Shown here: positions 22,746 through 32,263 of the stretch, piece by piece
Position numbering within the stretch: the stretch's first letter is position 1
How the letters are laid out: every line of letters starts with the position of its first letter
From: an uncultured Alphaproteobacteria bacterium
GTDB taxonomy: Bacteria > Pseudomonadota > Alphaproteobacteria > CAAHEQ01 > UBA3637
NCBI GenBank assembly: GCA_944390205.1
Contig: CALXPF010000006.1
Location: 1 to 33,545 of the forward strand
Direction: 5' to 3'
Length of the DNA: 33,545 nucleotides
The notes under the pieces: model-generated
Told to the model about the DNA's origin: nothing
The model's database searches: none
What the model saw: only the letters and a program-made list of their open reading frames with translations
Made by a program: the position numbers and the translations under genes

Positions 22746-23369
22746 ATGAAAAAACTATTTTTAACGGTGACAACGCTTTTTATGATTGCCGGATCGGTTC
22801 AGGCTCAGGAGTATGGTTATTATGATGAAAGTTTCGGAACTTCCTCCGTTTATAGTCAGGGCCAATGGAATATTCGACCCTATGTCGGTGTCAAAGCCGG
22901 TTTTTCATCTTCTAAATTCGATACGCGTTATGATGATTCAAAAGATACTTTGGCCATGCTTTCTCCGGCTGTTGGTATTCAGATTCCCCAATGGCGATTC
23001 GAATTTGAAATAACAGCCTTATCCGAAGCTGAAGATAATGGGAATAAGGCTGATTTGTCTCGTTATATGTTTAATGGCTATTATGATCTTCCCCTGCCGA
23101 ATAGTCCGGTTATTCCTTATTTGAATGCGGGCCTTGGTTGGACGAGTTATGAATTTAAAACACCGGCCGGATTCGGTTTGGATTATTCCGATACCGGTAA
23201 TTCTTTTACATGGTCGCTCGGTGCCGGTTTGGGAATCAATTTAACAAAGAATATCAGTTTTGATATCGGATACCGTTATGTCGATGTTAATAAATCCGAA
23301 TTCGGAGATGTTATGGACGTTGATGTCAGCGGACATGAGGGGTATGTCGGCGCCCGTTATATTTTTTAG
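22746..23369 (+). CDS. Outer-membrane beta-barrel protein, paralogue of 20895 gene
   Basis: About 207 residues from ATG 22746, chosen for AAAGGAA 6 bases upstream; the signal peptide MKKLFLTVTTLFMIAGSVQAQ then starts directly. The Tyr/Ser-rich mature N-terminus is followed by alternating barrel strands, with IRPYVGVKAGFSSSKF early and GAGLGINLTKNISFDIGYRYVDVN before the final strand ending RYIF. The end matches the protein at 20895 in pattern, so they are likely duplicates of one opacity-porin-like gene. It lies alone with promoter and terminator, convergent with uvrA. Confidence 0.88.
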   Translation: MKKLFLTVTTLFMIAGSVQAQEYGYYDESFGTSSVYSQGQWNIRPYVGVKAGFSSSKFDTRYDDSKDTLAMLSPAVGIQIPQWRFEFEITALSEAEDNGNKADLSRYMFNGYYDLPLPNSPVIPYLNAGLGWTSYEFKTPAGFGLDYSDTGNSFTWSLGAGLGINLTKNISFDIGYRYVDVNKSEFGDVMDVDVSGHEGYVGARYIF

Positions 23370-23391
23370 CCGGCAAAATATAAATTGAAGC

Positions 23392-23444
23392 AAAAAAAAC
23401 CGTTCTTGCGTTTTGAATTTTTTGAAAATCGAGAGCGGTTTTTT
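23392..23444. terminator. Bidirectional terminator between the barrel gene and uvrA
   Basis: Eight As and CCGTTCT (23392-23406) pair with AGAGCGG and six Ts (23432-23444), with one G-U pair and a 25-base loop. The A and T runs flank both sides, so it can end both convergent genes. Confidence 0.75.
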
Positions 23445-23500
23445 ATTGTCTGTTATCCCAAAGAGAACTCTTTTGTTTTAAGTCTTACGGAATAAGTTTT

Positions 23501-26302
23501 TTATCCCTTTTTTGCTTTTTCAAAAATACGTTTTAAATATTGCCCCGTATAGCTTCTCGGATTTTCGGCGACTTGTTCCGGTGTTCCCGTTGCTACAATA
23601 TGACCGCCTTTGTCTCCGCCCTCGGGGCCCATATCAATCAGATAATCTGCCGTTTTTATAACGTCCAAATTATGCTCAATGACGACAACCGTATTCCCTT
23701 GATCAACAAGTGCGTGCAAGACTTCCAACAGCTTTTGAACATCGGCAAAGTGAAGGCCGGTGGTCGGCTCATCTAAAATATAAAGCGTTTTACCGGTTCC
23801 TCGTTTAGCCAGTTCTTTAGACAGTTTAATTCGTTGTGCTTCTCCGCCGGAAAGAGTTATGGCTGATTGACCCAATGAAATATATCCCAATCCGACTTTT
23901 TGAAGTAACACACATTTTTCATGTATGTGTGGAATATTTTGAAAGAAATCAGTGGCCTCATCAACGGTCATTTCCAAAACATCCGCAATGGATTTCCCTT
24001 TGTAAAGAACTTCCAAAGTTTCTCGATTATATCGTTTCCCTTGACAGGTGTCACATTGGACATAAACATCCGGCAAAAAATGCATCTCGATTTTTAAAAC
24101 ACCGTCTCCGGAACAAGCTTCGCAACGGCCCCCTTTGACATTAAATGAAAAACGTCCCGGCTTGTAGCCTCGAATGATGGATTCCGGCAGATGGGCAAAC
24201 CAATCCCGAATTTCGGTGAATATACCGGTATAAGTTGCCGGATTGGAACGAGGAGTCCGACCAATCGGACTTTGATCAATATCAATAATCTTATCAATAT
24301 ATCCCATGCCCTTCATTCGTTTAAAAGGACCGGCCGGTTCTCTGGATTTGTTGATCAGTTGATTAAGCCCCTTATAGAGTGTTTCAATAACCAAAGACGA
24401 TTTTCCGCCACCGGAAACACCGGTCACACAGGTAAATGTTCCGAGCGGAATATTGACGGTGATATCTTTTAAATTGTTGGCGGTGGCTCCTTCGATCGTT
24501 AAAAATTGACCGTTTCCGACTCGACGCTTTTCGGGAATTAATATTTGTCGCATGCCCGATAAAAATTGCCCCGTCGTTGAAAGCGGATTGTTAATAATAT
24601 CTTGCGGAGTCCCTTGTGCCACAACGTGTCCGCCGTTTCGTCCGGCACCGGGACCGATATCTAAAACAAAATCGGCGGACCGAATCGCATCTTCATCATG
24701 TTCCACAACAATAACGGTGTTGCCCAAATCTCTTAAGTGTGTAAGCGTTGAGAGAAGACGATCGTTATCCCTTTGATGAAGACCGATGGAGGGCTCGTCC
24801 AAAACGTACAGAACTCCTGTTAATCCGGAGCCGATTTGGCTTGCTAATCGAATGCGTTGTGATTCTCCGCCCGAAAGGGTACCGCTCATTCGGTCCAACG
24901 ATAAATAACCTAATCCGACATTATCTAAAAATGTCAACCGATCAATAATCTCCTTGAGAATACGAGAGGCAATCTCTCGTTTTTGCTGAGACAATGTATC
25001 GGGGAGCCCTTTAAACCAAATAAGGGCATCATAAATGGAGCGGTGAGTCGCTTCGGAAATATTTAGTCCGCCAACCTTAACGCAAAGAGCTTCCGGATTG
25101 AGCCGTTGCCCGTGGCATGTTTCACAAGGAGAAGATGCTTGATATTTGCTTATTTCTTCTCTCATCCAGTCCGAAGAGGTTTCGAGATAACGGCGTTCCA
25201 TATTGGGAATAACGCCTTCAAAAGAAGTTTTCCCTTTTTGAAATCCGTATAAAACCGCATGTCGGATCTTTTCGGGAAGACTTCTCCATGGAATATCCAT
25301 ATTTAATTTAAGGGTCTTTTGAAGTGATTTGAAAATACTGTCGTACCATTGAAATGTTTCCCCTGTTTGAGAGCTCCAAGGAGCAATGGCACCGTTCCGA
25401 ATCGTTTTATCGGGATCCGGTATAACCAGTTTCGGATCGATATACAGTTTAAATCCCAATCCGGAACAAGAGGGGCAGGCACCGTGCGGATTGTTGAAGG
25501 AAAACAAACGGGGCTCTAATTCGGCAATCGTAAAACCGGAAACAGGACAGGAAAACCGTGTCGAAAATAGTGTTTCTTCTTGCGTATCCGCATTTTCAAC
25601 AACCGCAAGACCATCCGCAAAATTTGTTGCTTTTTCGAGCGATTCGGCTAATCGACTTTCAATCCCTTCCTTGATGACGAGGCGATCAATAATAATGGAT
25701 AAATCGTGTTTTCTGTTTTTATCTAAAGCGGGAGTCTCTTCAATATCGTAGATCTCTCCGTCAATTTTAACCCGTGTGAATCCTTTTTTTTGAAAGTCTT
25801 GTATTTCTTTTCGATATTCTCCTTTTCGTCCGCGAATAACGGGAGATAAAATCAGTAAACGAGTCCCCGGTTGACGTTGCATTAAAATATCAACCATCTG
25901 CGTGATGGTTTGTGCTTCAATCGGCAGGCCGGTCGCCGGAGAATACGGAACTCCGATTCTGGCCCATAGCAGACGCATATAGTCATAAATCTCCGTGACG
26001 GTTCCGACTGTGGAACGAGGGTTCTTGGATGTCGTTTTTTGTTCAATCGAAATTGCCGGAGAAAGACCTTCAATCAAATCCGTATCAGGCTTTTTCATTA
26101 AATCCAAAAATTGACGAGCATATGCCGAAAGACTTTCAACATAACGTCGTTGACCTTCGGCGTAGATAGTATCAAAAGCCAACGATGATTTGCCGGATCC
26201 CGATAATCCGGTGATAACAACCAGCTTGTCTCTCGGAATGTCAACATCTATGTTTTTTAAATTGTGCTCTCTGGCTCCTCGAATCCGTATAAAATTTTGC
26301 AT
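23501..26302 (-). CDS. uvrA: UvrA, nucleotide excision repair damage-recognition ATPase
   Basis: 933 residues, full length. With UvrB it scans DNA for bulky lesions. First Walker [10 protein letters not shown] at 32-40, ABC signature [16 protein letters not shown] and Walker [13 protein letters not shown]; second Walker [11 protein letters not shown], signature [11 protein letters not shown] and DEPTTGL. The second zinc module CEACSGDG...CDTCQGKR is intact. The first reads CPVSG, lacking the second Cys of the usual CxxC, with CPSC later. The start at ATG 26302 follows GAGGAACAC; upstream in-frame sequence is not UvrA-like. No SOS box was seen in the 160 bases shared with the divergent GNAT genes. 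Confidence 0.97.
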   Translation of the reverse strand: MQNFIRIRGAREHNLKNIDVDIPRDKLVVITGLSGSGKSSLAFDTIYAEGQRRYVESLSAYARQFLDLMKKPDTDLIEGLSPAISIEQKTTSKNPRSTVGTVTEIYDYMRLLWARIGVPYSPATGLPIEAQTITQMVDILMQRQPGTRLLILSPVIRGRKGEYRKEIQDFQKKGFTRVKIDGEIYDIEETPALDKNRKHDLSIIIDRLVIKEGIESRLAESLEKATNFADGLAVVENADTQEETLFSTRFSCPVSGFTIAELEPRLFSFNNPHGACPSCSGLGFKLYIDPKLVIPDPDKTIRNGAIAPWSSQTGETFQWYDSIFKSLQKTLKLNMDIPWRSLPEKIRHAVLYGFQKGKTSFEGVIPNMERRYLETSSDWMREEISKYQASSPCETCHGQRLNPEALCVKVGGLNISEATHRSIYDALIWFKGLPDTLSQQKREIASRILKEIIDRLTFLDNVGLGYLSLDRMSGTLSGGESQRIRLASQIGSGLTGVLYVLDEPSIGLHQRDNDRLLSTLTHLRDLGNTVIVVEHDEDAIRSADFVLDIGPGAGRNGGHVVAQGTPQDIINNPLSTTGQFLSGMRQILIPEKRRVGNGQFLTIEGATANNLKDITVNIPLGTFTCVTGVSGGGKSSLVIETLYKGLNQLINKSREPAGPFKRMKGMGYIDKIIDIDQSPIGRTPRSNPATYTGIFTEIRDWFAHLPESIIRGYKPGRFSFNVKGGRCEACSGDGVLKIEMHFLPDVYVQCDTCQGKRYNRETLEVLYKGKSIADVLEMTVDEATDFFQNIPHIHEKCVLLQKVGLGYISLGQSAITLSGGEAQRIKLSKELAKRGTGKTLYILDEPTTGLHFADVQKLLEVLHALVDQGNTVVVIEHNLDVIKTADYLIDMGPEGGDKGGHIVATGTPEQVAENPRSYTGQYLKRIFEKAKKG

Positions 26303-26394
26303 GTGTTCCTCTCTCAAATAAGAAAAAAAATTATACTCTTTTTGTTTTTTTATTTCAACTCTATTTTTGTCTGTAATATTTTTAAAATAAAACA

Positions 26395-26423
26395 TTGACA
26401 AAAATATAAAAGTGTGAGATACT
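26395..26423 (+). promoter_or_regulatory. Promoter of the three GNAT-like genes
   Basis: TTGACA (26395-26400), 17 bp containing ATATAAAA, GATACT (26418-26423). The spacer closely resembles that of the ankyrin gene promoter at 30520. Confidence 0.7.
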
Positions 26424-26465
26424 CTGAGTCGGTTGAAATTTTGTTTTGTAAAAAGGGGAATCGTT

Positions 26466-27083
26466 ATGAAAAAAATTTTTATGCCGGATGAATTTGAAAC
26501 GTTTGGGTTAATGATCAGAAAAATAAAACCAAATGAAGCAGAAATTTCTCAATTTTCAAAATTATTGAAGGACAATCTTCCCGAGTCGAATTTTGCTTAT
26601 TCTTCTTCTCTTAAAATGGATGAAAAAGAACTCTTGAGTGCTTTTCAAAAACAAGAGCGACAAGATGGATTTCCTTGTCAGGAAATCTCTTACGGTATTT
26701 TTAAAAATGATGTGATGTGCGGTGTTCAAACCGTTTACATTGATTTGTCGGAAAAAACAGCCGAGATTATTTATTTGACGGATCGTCAATATCAACGGCA
26801 AAAAATAGCTTCAAGCGTTTTGAGTAAAATGGAAGATGTGCTGTTTGAGGGCGGAGTTGATCAGATCTTTTTAAATTGTCATCCGTTAAATATGTCCGGT
26901 CGTTGTATGGCGGGAGGTTCGGGTTATCGGCTGTTAAACGGGGGAGATCAAGATGCATTTGCCATGACTTATGTTAAGACCAAGGAAGAAAAACAGGATA
27001 TGAATGCTTATCGGAGAGGCAAAACAAATTTAATGCCCGTATCTGTCTACAAATATTTGTTTCAAAACAACCGCACAAGATAA
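26466..27083 (+). CDS. GNAT-like acetyltransferase 1 of 3
   Basis: 205 residues from ATG 26466 after AAAGGGGAATCGTT. The GNAT acetyl-CoA motif A is recognisable as [29 protein letters not shown] (about 98-126), with the (Q/R)xxxxA loop at [18 protein letters not shown] before it is the preceding strand. Substrate unknown. It is the first of three consecutive, similarly sized GNAT-like genes with near-identical ribosome-site/start contexts (GGAATCGTTATG here, GGATTCGTTATG in the third), suggesting duplication. Confidence 0.75.
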   Translation: MKKIFMPDEFETFGLMIRKIKPNEAEISQFSKLLKDNLPESNFAYSSSLKMDEKELLSAFQKQERQDGFPCQEISYGIFKNDVMCGVQTVYIDLSEKTAEIIYLTDRQYQRQKIASSVLSKMEDVLFEGGVDQIFLNCHPLNMSGRCMAGGSGYRLLNGGDQDAFAMTYVKTKEEKQDMNAYRRGKTNLMPVSVYKYLFQNNRTR

Positions 27084-27116
27084 AAGATACCGGATTATAT
27101 TTAAATAGGGGCTCTT

Positions 27117-27611
27117 ATGCATTGGGAAGTATTTTCGGGTGATATCAAAACCGTGAATGATTTATGGACGACGATAAGTACTTTATCCACCGGAAAAAAG
27201 CAGTTTCATCCGTGGATGATGTCACTTGATGGCTCGCTCGATCTGAGGACATTTTTGAAGTCGCTGAGCTTGAATCCGAATAAGCAAATTTTTGTGATTC
27301 GTTCAGATCGAAAGAGGGAGGTGCGAGGCATGGGTATTGTGACGTTTTTTAAGGATGTTGTTGATTTGGATTTTTGGTGCTCCAATACTGTTTCTCAAAA
27401 TGACCTGCAAAAATTATTAAAATTTTTTGAACGAAAATTTATAAAAAACAAGGAGGGGACTTTATTTCAAATTCGATGTCGCGGTGAGGATAAAAGCAAG
27501 TTATCTTTTCTGAGGACGTGCGGATTTTCCCCGATGAATCCCGTTTCACGTCAAATGCCGGTTCCCGTCCGTCGCGATAGATTAAATTATTTTTGTTTGG
27601 TAAGAGAGTAA
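27117..27611 (+). CDS. GNAT-like protein 2 of 3, diverged
   Basis: 164 residues. It follows gene 1 after 33 bases; GGGGC precedes ATG 27117. A beta strand pattern (KQIFVIRSDRKREVRGMGIVTFF) and VVDLDFWCSN, then LLKFFERKFIKN and TLFQIRCRGEDKSKLSFLRTCGF recall the shape of a GNAT fold, where the last part matches the FLRxxGF motif of many acetyltransferases. The acetyl-CoA loop is poor, so activity is doubtful; it may be a degenerate paralogue or pair with a neighbour. Confidence 0.6.
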   Translation: MHWEVFSGDIKTVNDLWTTISTLSTGKKQFHPWMMSLDGSLDLRTFLKSLSLNPNKQIFVIRSDRKREVRGMGIVTFFKDVVDLDFWCSNTVSQNDLQKLLKFFERKFIKNKEGTLFQIRCRGEDKSKLSFLRTCGFSPMNPVSRQMPVPVRRDRLNYFCLVRE

Positions 27612-27634
27612 TTTTCTCAAAAAAAGGATTCGTT

Positions 27635-28288
27635 ATGTTTGAAGAAAAATTAGAATGTTCTGATTTGATTTTAAGCAGATATTTGGAAAGTGTCAGCGGG
27701 GAGCCCCTGACTTTAACCCAGCAGGCTCGTTGTTTTAGAAATTTATTAAAAGAACATCAATCTCAGTTGCGTGTTTTTAAGACATTTGCAAAAAATCAGA
27801 GTGTCGATGAACTTAAAACATATTTGTCCGAGTTGAATCAAAAATGGGAAAGCGGTCGAGAGGCTTTTTATTTTATGTATGATCGATTAAGCCACGCTTT
27901 GGCCGGTTTCTTTTCGATGAAGAGAGAAGGGGATACGGCTAACGTATACGTTTTTGTCGCCGATGACTTTAAGGGGCGCCGTTATTCTCAAAAAGCTTGG
28001 GAAATGGTTGAAAAATCTTTTTTTGAAAATCATGCGTGTCAATCCATATATTGCATTTGTCATCATCGAAATGAAACATTTAATCGCATGCTTGAAACAT
28101 CAAAAAAAAGAGGATATCGCTCTGTTTTTGAACCGTTTTGTTTTGAAGGGCATTCGTATTCTCCTCAGGATTTCGGTATTTGGGTCAAAACCAGAGAAGA
28201 CTATCAGAAAGAGCAGGGGTTAAAATCTTTTATTACCCACTCGAAAATCAGAATTTTCCCCTCTTCATTTGAACACACAAAAGAGTAA
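27635..28288 (+). CDS. GNAT-like acetyltransferase 3 of 3
   Basis: About 217 residues from ATG 27635 (AAAAAGGATTCGTT upstream). N-terminal helical part (residues 1-75), then AFYFMYDRLSHALAGFFSMKREGDTANVYVFVADDFKGRRYSQKAWEMVEKSFF, in which VADDFKGRRYSQKAW is the acetyl-CoA-binding loop. IYCICHHRNETFNRMLETSKKRGYRS completes a GNAT fold. It ends the three-gene group, followed by a terminator at 28300. Substrate unknown; the conserved arrangement suggests the three act on related targets. Confidence 0.75.
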   Translation: MFEEKLECSDLILSRYLESVSGEPLTLTQQARCFRNLLKEHQSQLRVFKTFAKNQSVDELKTYLSELNQKWESGREAFYFMYDRLSHALAGFFSMKREGDTANVYVFVADDFKGRRYSQKAWEMVEKSFFENHACQSIYCICHHRNETFNRMLETSKKRGYRSVFEPFCFEGHSYSPQDFGIWVKTREDYQKEQGLKSFITHSKIRIFPSSFEHTKE

Positions 28289-28299
28289 TTTAAACAGGC

Positions 28300-28323
28300 G
28301 GGAAACTCTTAGATTCCCTTTTT
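28300..28323 (+). terminator. Terminator after the GNAT group
   Basis: GGGAAACT (28300-28307) pairs with AGATTCCC (28311-28318) with one A-A mismatch and a CTT loop, then five Ts. The 125 bases after it up to 28448 hold nothing I can name. Confidence 0.6.
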
Positions 28324-28448
28324 CGGACAGGGGGTAAAGATTGGCGGCAGAGAAAAGAAACCGAAAATGGGGTCGTACGTCTCTTTGTGTTTGTTGATTA
28401 TTGAGTATATATCTATACCGTTTAGGGCGAAAGTCGTTGATAAGTGAG

Positions 28449-28670
28449 CTAAAAATTATCAAGATCTTCTTTTAAGATTGACATATTCCAATCGTATGAA
28501 ATCTCGCCGTCATCTTCATCCTTATAAATGACTCCGATAAATTCTTTACCGACAAAAACTTCGGCAGGAGCCTCTTTTCCTTCTCCCGGACGAACATGAA
28601 TTTCCGGATTAAAAAATAACTGTTGTAAATAATTTTGTACTTTAACAATCTCTTCTTCAGTTAAAATCAT
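28449..28670 (-). CDS. DUF3126 family protein
   Basis: 73 residues from ATG 28670, preceded by AAAGGATGGATC; an upstream in-frame start at 28742 is unneeded. MILTEEEIVKVQNYLQQLF, EVFVGKEFIGVIYKDEDDGEISYDWNMSIL and an acidic end match DUF3126, a short cytosolic family I associate with Alphaproteobacteria. Function unknown. It is divergent from dusA across 57 bases. Confidence 0.88.
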   Translation of the reverse strand: MILTEEEIVKVQNYLQQLFFNPEIHVRPGEGKEAPAEVFVGKEFIGVIYKDEDDGEISYDWNMSILKEDLDNF

Positions 28671-28727
28671 GATCCATCCTTTCGGTTTTTGTTTTCTTTT
28701 TACACTTTTTTGTATTATAGTGAAAAG

Positions 28728-29711
28728 ATGATTGCGATACAAGAAAAAAACATACCGGCAGATAAAATATCAATTGCCCCCATGTTGGATTGGACGGACA
28801 GGCATTTTCGATATTTTTTACGCTTTATTTGTCATCGACCTGTCTTTTATACGGAAATGATTGCTTCTCCGGCATTAATTCTGGGGCAAAGAGATGAGCT
28901 CCTTAAATATGATCCCTCAGAGCAGCCTCTTGTTTTACAGGTCGGGGGATCGGATCCCTCCCAAATGAGTGATTGTGCCAAATTTGCAGAAGATTATGGC
29001 TTTTACGCCGTCAATATCAATGCCGGATGCCCTTCTTCACGCGTACAATCCGGCCAATTCGGGGCCATTTTAATGAAAACGCCCGAACGTGTTGCCGATT
29101 GTGTTGCCTCTATGTGCTCAAAAGTGAAGATCCCCGTAACGGTCAAAACACGAATCTCTTTGGTTCAGGCCGGCGGAGACGGATTCGATCAACTCTTTCG
29201 ATTCGCTTCTCTTGTCTTTGATGCCGGATGCCGTCACTTGATTATTCATGCCAGACAAGCCAAATTGAATATTTCTCCCAAAGAAAACAGAAGTGATCGA
29301 TTGCCTCTGAATTATGATGTTGTTTATCGCCTCAAAAAAAGTTTCCCCGACTTATTTATTACAATTAACGGAAACATTTTATCCATAGATTCTATTTCTA
29401 CACACTTAAAACACACAAACGGCGTTATGATCGGGCGATGGGCTTATGGAAATCCCTATGCTTTAAAGGATATTGATCGGTTGTTTTACCATGATGATCA
29501 TCCTGTTTTGTCTCGTTTTGAAATTATGGAGCGGATGATCCCCTATTTGTTTGATAATCAAAAGCATCTATCCGTTATTTTGCCTCATCTGATGGGGTTA
29601 TTCCATGGTCAGCCCAACGCTAAAAACTTTAAAAAAACGTTGATGACGCGTGATTTAAACGAAATTCAACGGATGATTCAATTCGGTTTGTCTCATTTTG
29701 AAGAAGATTAA
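28728..29711 (+). CDS. dusA: tRNA-dihydrouridine synthase (DusA family)
   Basis: 327 residues from ATG 28728. FMN enzyme that reduces uridines in the tRNA D loop with NADPH. SIAPMLDWTDRHFRYFLR at 15-32 is the DusA signature. VLQVGGSDPSQ follows at 69-79, the catalytic-acid loop is AVNINAGCPSSRVQSGQFGAILM with Cys101, and VKTRIS and GVMIGRWAYGNP give the rest of the TIM barrel. Family members usually read NxNxGCPS, as here. It converges on the DUF502 gene, whose stop is 7 bases away. Confidence 0.93.
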   Translation: MIAIQEKNIPADKISIAPMLDWTDRHFRYFLRFICHRPVFYTEMIASPALILGQRDELLKYDPSEQPLVLQVGGSDPSQMSDCAKFAEDYGFYAVNINAGCPSSRVQSGQFGAILMKTPERVADCVASMCSKVKIPVTVKTRISLVQAGGDGFDQLFRFASLVFDAGCRHLIIHARQAKLNISPKENRSDRLPLNYDVVYRLKKSFPDLFITINGNILSIDSISTHLKHTNGVMIGRWAYGNPYALKDIDRLFYHDDHPVLSRFEIMERMIPYLFDNQKHLSVILPHLMGLFHGQPNAKNFKKTLMTRDLNEIQRMIQFGLSHFEED

Positions 29712-29718
29712 AACTCGG

Positions 29719-30408
29719 CTATTTTCGTTGATGAATTAAAGGGTGCCTGCTTTTGGATTTGGGGGAATGATGCAGGTTTTTGGGAGTCGGGTTGATAATT
29801 CCCGTAGATAGTATCATTTTGAGCGCTTCTTCTACAGAGATATTTAATCGAATAATATCCTTTTTGGGAACATAAATGAAAAATCCGGAAGTCGGATTGG
29901 GAGTCGTCGGTACATATATGGCCACCAACGGATCTTGAACATGCTTTTGGATTTCTTTATAGACGGGGCCTGTGATAAAGGCAATCGTCCAAAGGCCTTT
30001 TCGCGGATATTCCACTAAAACCGGTTGACGAAAGGCTTGATTCTTATCGGGGCCGATCAAAGTATCAAAAATCTTTTTAATGGCGTTATAAAATCCCGAA
30101 ATCAACGGCGTTCTGTCAATAATGCTTCTCCCAAGTCGCATAAATGCCCGTCCGATAAAATTGGCGGTTAACATGCCGATCAGCGTCAAAAAAACAAACA
30201 ACAAAATAACGCCTAAACCGGGAATGCCATATGGTAGATAAGAATTCGGATTATACCGATCCGGAATGAGACCCGTCACGGATGTATCGATATAACGAAT
30301 GAGCTCAAAGGCTAAGTAAAGCGTAATCGAAATGGGAGCCGTTACCAAAACACCCGTAAAAAAATAAGTCTTTAATGTTGGTTTTGTGTTTTTTCTTTTC
30401 CCGCGCAT
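29719..30408 (-). CDS. DUF502 membrane protein
   Basis: 229 residues from ATG 30408, with AAAGGTC upstream. Two N-terminal membrane helices (about 14-34 and 62-88, FFTGVLVTAPISITLYLAF and GLGVILLFVFLTLIGML) and then the DUF502 core: RSIIDRTPLISGFYNAIKKI, LVEYPRKGLWTIAFITG and VYVPTTPNPTSGFFIYV-type sequence (IYVPTTPNPTSG). DUF502 proteins are common in Proteobacteria and lack a defined role. The PTTPNPTSG motif is the strongest family mark. The tail is Lys/Pro-rich. Confidence 0.9.
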   Translation of the reverse strand: MRGKRKNTKPTLKTYFFTGVLVTAPISITLYLAFELIRYIDTSVTGLIPDRYNPNSYLPYGIPGLGVILLFVFLTLIGMLTANFIGRAFMRLGRSIIDRTPLISGFYNAIKKIFDTLIGPDKNQAFRQPVLVEYPRKGLWTIAFITGPVYKEIQKHVQDPLVAIYVPTTPNPTSGFFIYVPKKDIIRLNISVEEALKMILSTGIINPTPKNLHHSPKSKSRHPLIHQRK

Positions 30409-30519
30409 TTTGATGACCTTTCTGTCCCGCCCCAAAGTAAATCAGCCATATTTTATAAAATAAATGGGCGACTTGCAAGAATAAAAATTGTTTTTTGACG
30501 GATGGATTTATAAAAAATA

Positions 30520-30548
30520 TTGACAAATATAAAAGCGTATGATATGCT
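30520..30548 (+). promoter_or_regulatory. Promoter of the 30618 ankyrin gene
   Basis: TTGACA (30520-30525), 17 bp with AATATAAAAG, TATGCT (30543-30548). Confidence 0.7.
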
Positions 30549-30617
30549 GTCTCTTATTCAGTTGCTCCTTTATCGGGGGCCGAATGTGTGATACAAAAGA
30601 AATTAAGGAGAAGAGGC

Positions 30618-31307
30618 ATGAATGAAAAACCATCTAAAAACATCTTACCGTTAACAAATCGTGAAATGAAAATTGTCTTATCCGGAAACCTATCTCAGAT
30701 AAATACTCTTATCAAAAGTGTGGCGGGAAAACGCGCTCTTTCTCCTCAACAAACAAAACAAGCTTTGTGGCGATTATTACCTCATTTTAACCATGCTTAT
30801 GTTCCGGCGCTTAAAAATTTAGGCTGTGATTTTAAAAACACAACTTTATATGACGGAAATACGGTTGCTCATTATTTATCTTATTTCGGACGGCTGACAC
30901 CCCGTCTGATCTCGTCTCTTTCGAAGGCCGGATGTGATTTGTCCGCTACCAATGATAAGGGACATCCTGTCGCTTATTACTTGGCTGCCGAATTGCCCTT
31001 GGTTAAGGAAGTTGTTGCTTCCCTCAAAGAATGTGGCGTTGATTTTAAGAAAAAGAATGAAGCAGGTATTTGTGCTCTTGACGGAATTGTAGCGAGTATT
31101 TCTAAAAATCCTTTTAACGGGGGCGATCTTATTGATGCCGATACCGTTTTGAAGATGGGAACTCATTCCCCGAGACTCAGAGATTATGTATCCGCTTTAA
31201 TTCGTGATGTTGCACCGCATGCCGATGTTCATCACGGAGCCCGTCATTTGGCAGAACATCATTTGTCACATTTTAATCAAATCAAAAGGGGACGGGAAAG
31301 CAGATAG
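30618..31307 (+). CDS. Ankyrin-repeat protein
   Basis: 229 residues from ATG 30618, chosen because AAGGAG lies 10 bases upstream. Four or so ankyrin-like units: GNLSQINTLIKSVAG, AYVPALKNLGCDFKNTTLYDGNTVAHYLSY, PRLISSLSKAGCDLSATNDKGHPVAYYLAA and VKEVVASLKECGVDFKKKNEAGICALDGIV. The repeats are diverged, with GCD/GVD in place of the usual GAD. The tail is His-rich (HADVHHGARHLAEHHLSHF), possibly metal binding. Cytosolic; partner unknown. It precedes rplU with its own promoter. Confidence 0.82.
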   Translation: MNEKPSKNILPLTNREMKIVLSGNLSQINTLIKSVAGKRALSPQQTKQALWRLLPHFNHAYVPALKNLGCDFKNTTLYDGNTVAHYLSYFGRLTPRLISSLSKAGCDLSATNDKGHPVAYYLAAELPLVKEVVASLKECGVDFKKKNEAGICALDGIVASISKNPFNGGDLIDADTVLKMGTHSPRLRDYVSALIRDVAPHADVHHGARHLAEHHLSHFNQIKRGRESR

Positions 31308-31355
31308 GGTCCGCAAAATGTTTTTGCAAAAAACAGGGACATCTTCATTTTATTG

Positions 31356-31384
31356 TTGACAAATATATAAAAATCATTTATAAG
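31356..31384 (+). promoter_or_regulatory. rplU-rpmA promoter
   Basis: TTGACA (31356-31361), 17 bp, TATAAG (31379-31384). Confidence 0.8.
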
Positions 31385-31420
31385 TACAGTCCTATTTGAA
31401 ATAAGTAAAGGGATAAGAAA

Positions 31421-31720
31421 ATGTTTGCAGTAATTAAAACAGGCGGAAAGCAATACAAAGTCAAAAAAGATTCCGTTATTATCGTTGAAAAATTAAACGG
31501 AGAGGCTGGTTCTGAAGTTTCTTTTGGCGACGTTTTGATGGCCGGTGATAAAATCGGAACTCCTTATGTCGATGGAGCCGTTGTTTCAGGAGAGATCGTA
31601 AAGCAAACGCGGGGCGAAAAAGTTATTATCTTCAAAAAAATTCGCCGTCACGGTTATAAACGGAAAAAAGGTCATAAACAAGATTTGACTGTCGTTAAAA
31701 TTACCGACATCAAAGCTTAA
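31421..31720 (+). CDS. rplU: 50S ribosomal protein L21
   Basis: 99 residues, [18 protein letters not shown] at the start and [24 protein letters not shown] near the end, diagnostic for L21. It binds 23S rRNA in the large subunit. AAGGGATAAGAAA precedes the start, and rpmA follows after 18 bases, the standard pair. Confidence 0.98.
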   Translation: MFAVIKTGGKQYKVKKDSVIIVEKLNGEAGSEVSFGDVLMAGDKIGTPYVDGAVVSGEIVKQTRGEKVIIFKKIRRHGYKRKKGHKQDLTVVKITDIKA

Positions 31721-31738
31721 GGATAAAGGAGAGAACAA

Positions 31739-32002
31739 ATGGCACATAAAAAAGCAGGTGGTAGTACACGAAACGGTCGTGATTCCGAGGGAAGACGTTT
31801 GGGATTGAAAAAATCCGGCGGTCAATCCGTTATCGCGGGAAATATTATTGTCCGTCAACGTGGAACTGTTTATCGCCCCGGTGAAAATGTCGGTATTGGA
31901 AAAGATCATACATTGTTCGCAACTGCTGATGGCGTTGTGGAATTTAAGCGTTCTTTCCAAGATCGTATTTATGTCTCGGTTGTCGGTAAAAACGCTGAAT
32001 AA
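31739..32002 (+). CDS. rpmA: 50S ribosomal protein L27
   Basis: 87 residues, starting [22 protein letters not shown], where the N-terminus reaches the peptidyl-transferase centre. There is no Firmicutes-type cleavable extension. [15 protein letters not shown] and the GKDHTLFAT segment complete the family pattern. AAAGGAGAG lies upstream. The usual obgE does not follow; a strong terminator does. Confidence 0.98.
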   Translation: MAHKKAGGSTRNGRDSEGRRLGLKKSGGQSVIAGNIIVRQRGTVYRPGENVGIGKDHTLFATADGVVEFKRSFQDRIYVSVVGKNAE

Positions 32003-32015
32003 TCAGAATCTTTAC

Positions 32016-32048
32016 AAAAAAGCCCTCCTGATTTCGGAGGGCTTTTTT
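32016..32048 (+). terminator. Terminator of rplU-rpmA
   Basis: AAAAAAGCCCTCC (32016-32028) pairs with GGAGGGCTTTTTT (32036-32048). Confidence 0.95.
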
Positions 32049-32201
32049 GTGAACTGTTTTGAAAGCTCAAACAATGGAAAACAAGAAATTTAGTCGCAAA
32101 ACATTTTTGTGTTTGAGCATGTAAAGTTATTTATATGCTTGATGATGAAAATTAATCTTGTCTTTAAGAAGAATTGTTTTTTTTTGCATGACAAAAAATA
32201 T

Positions 32202-32230
32202 TTGACAAAACATATAAAATATCTTATCCT
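32202..32230 (+). promoter_or_regulatory. Promoter of the 32264 gene
   Basis: TTGACA (32202-32207), 17 bp with CATATAAAAT, TATCCT (32225-32230). Confidence 0.75.
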
Positions 32231-32263
32231 ATTATTGTCAGAACATTGATTGAAGGAGGGCTT

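Noticed and set aside
28265-28462. 65-codon minus-strand frame between the GNAT group and DUF3126
   Set aside because: Covers the GNAT terminator and the DUF3126 stop region with no ribosome site or protein-like pattern.
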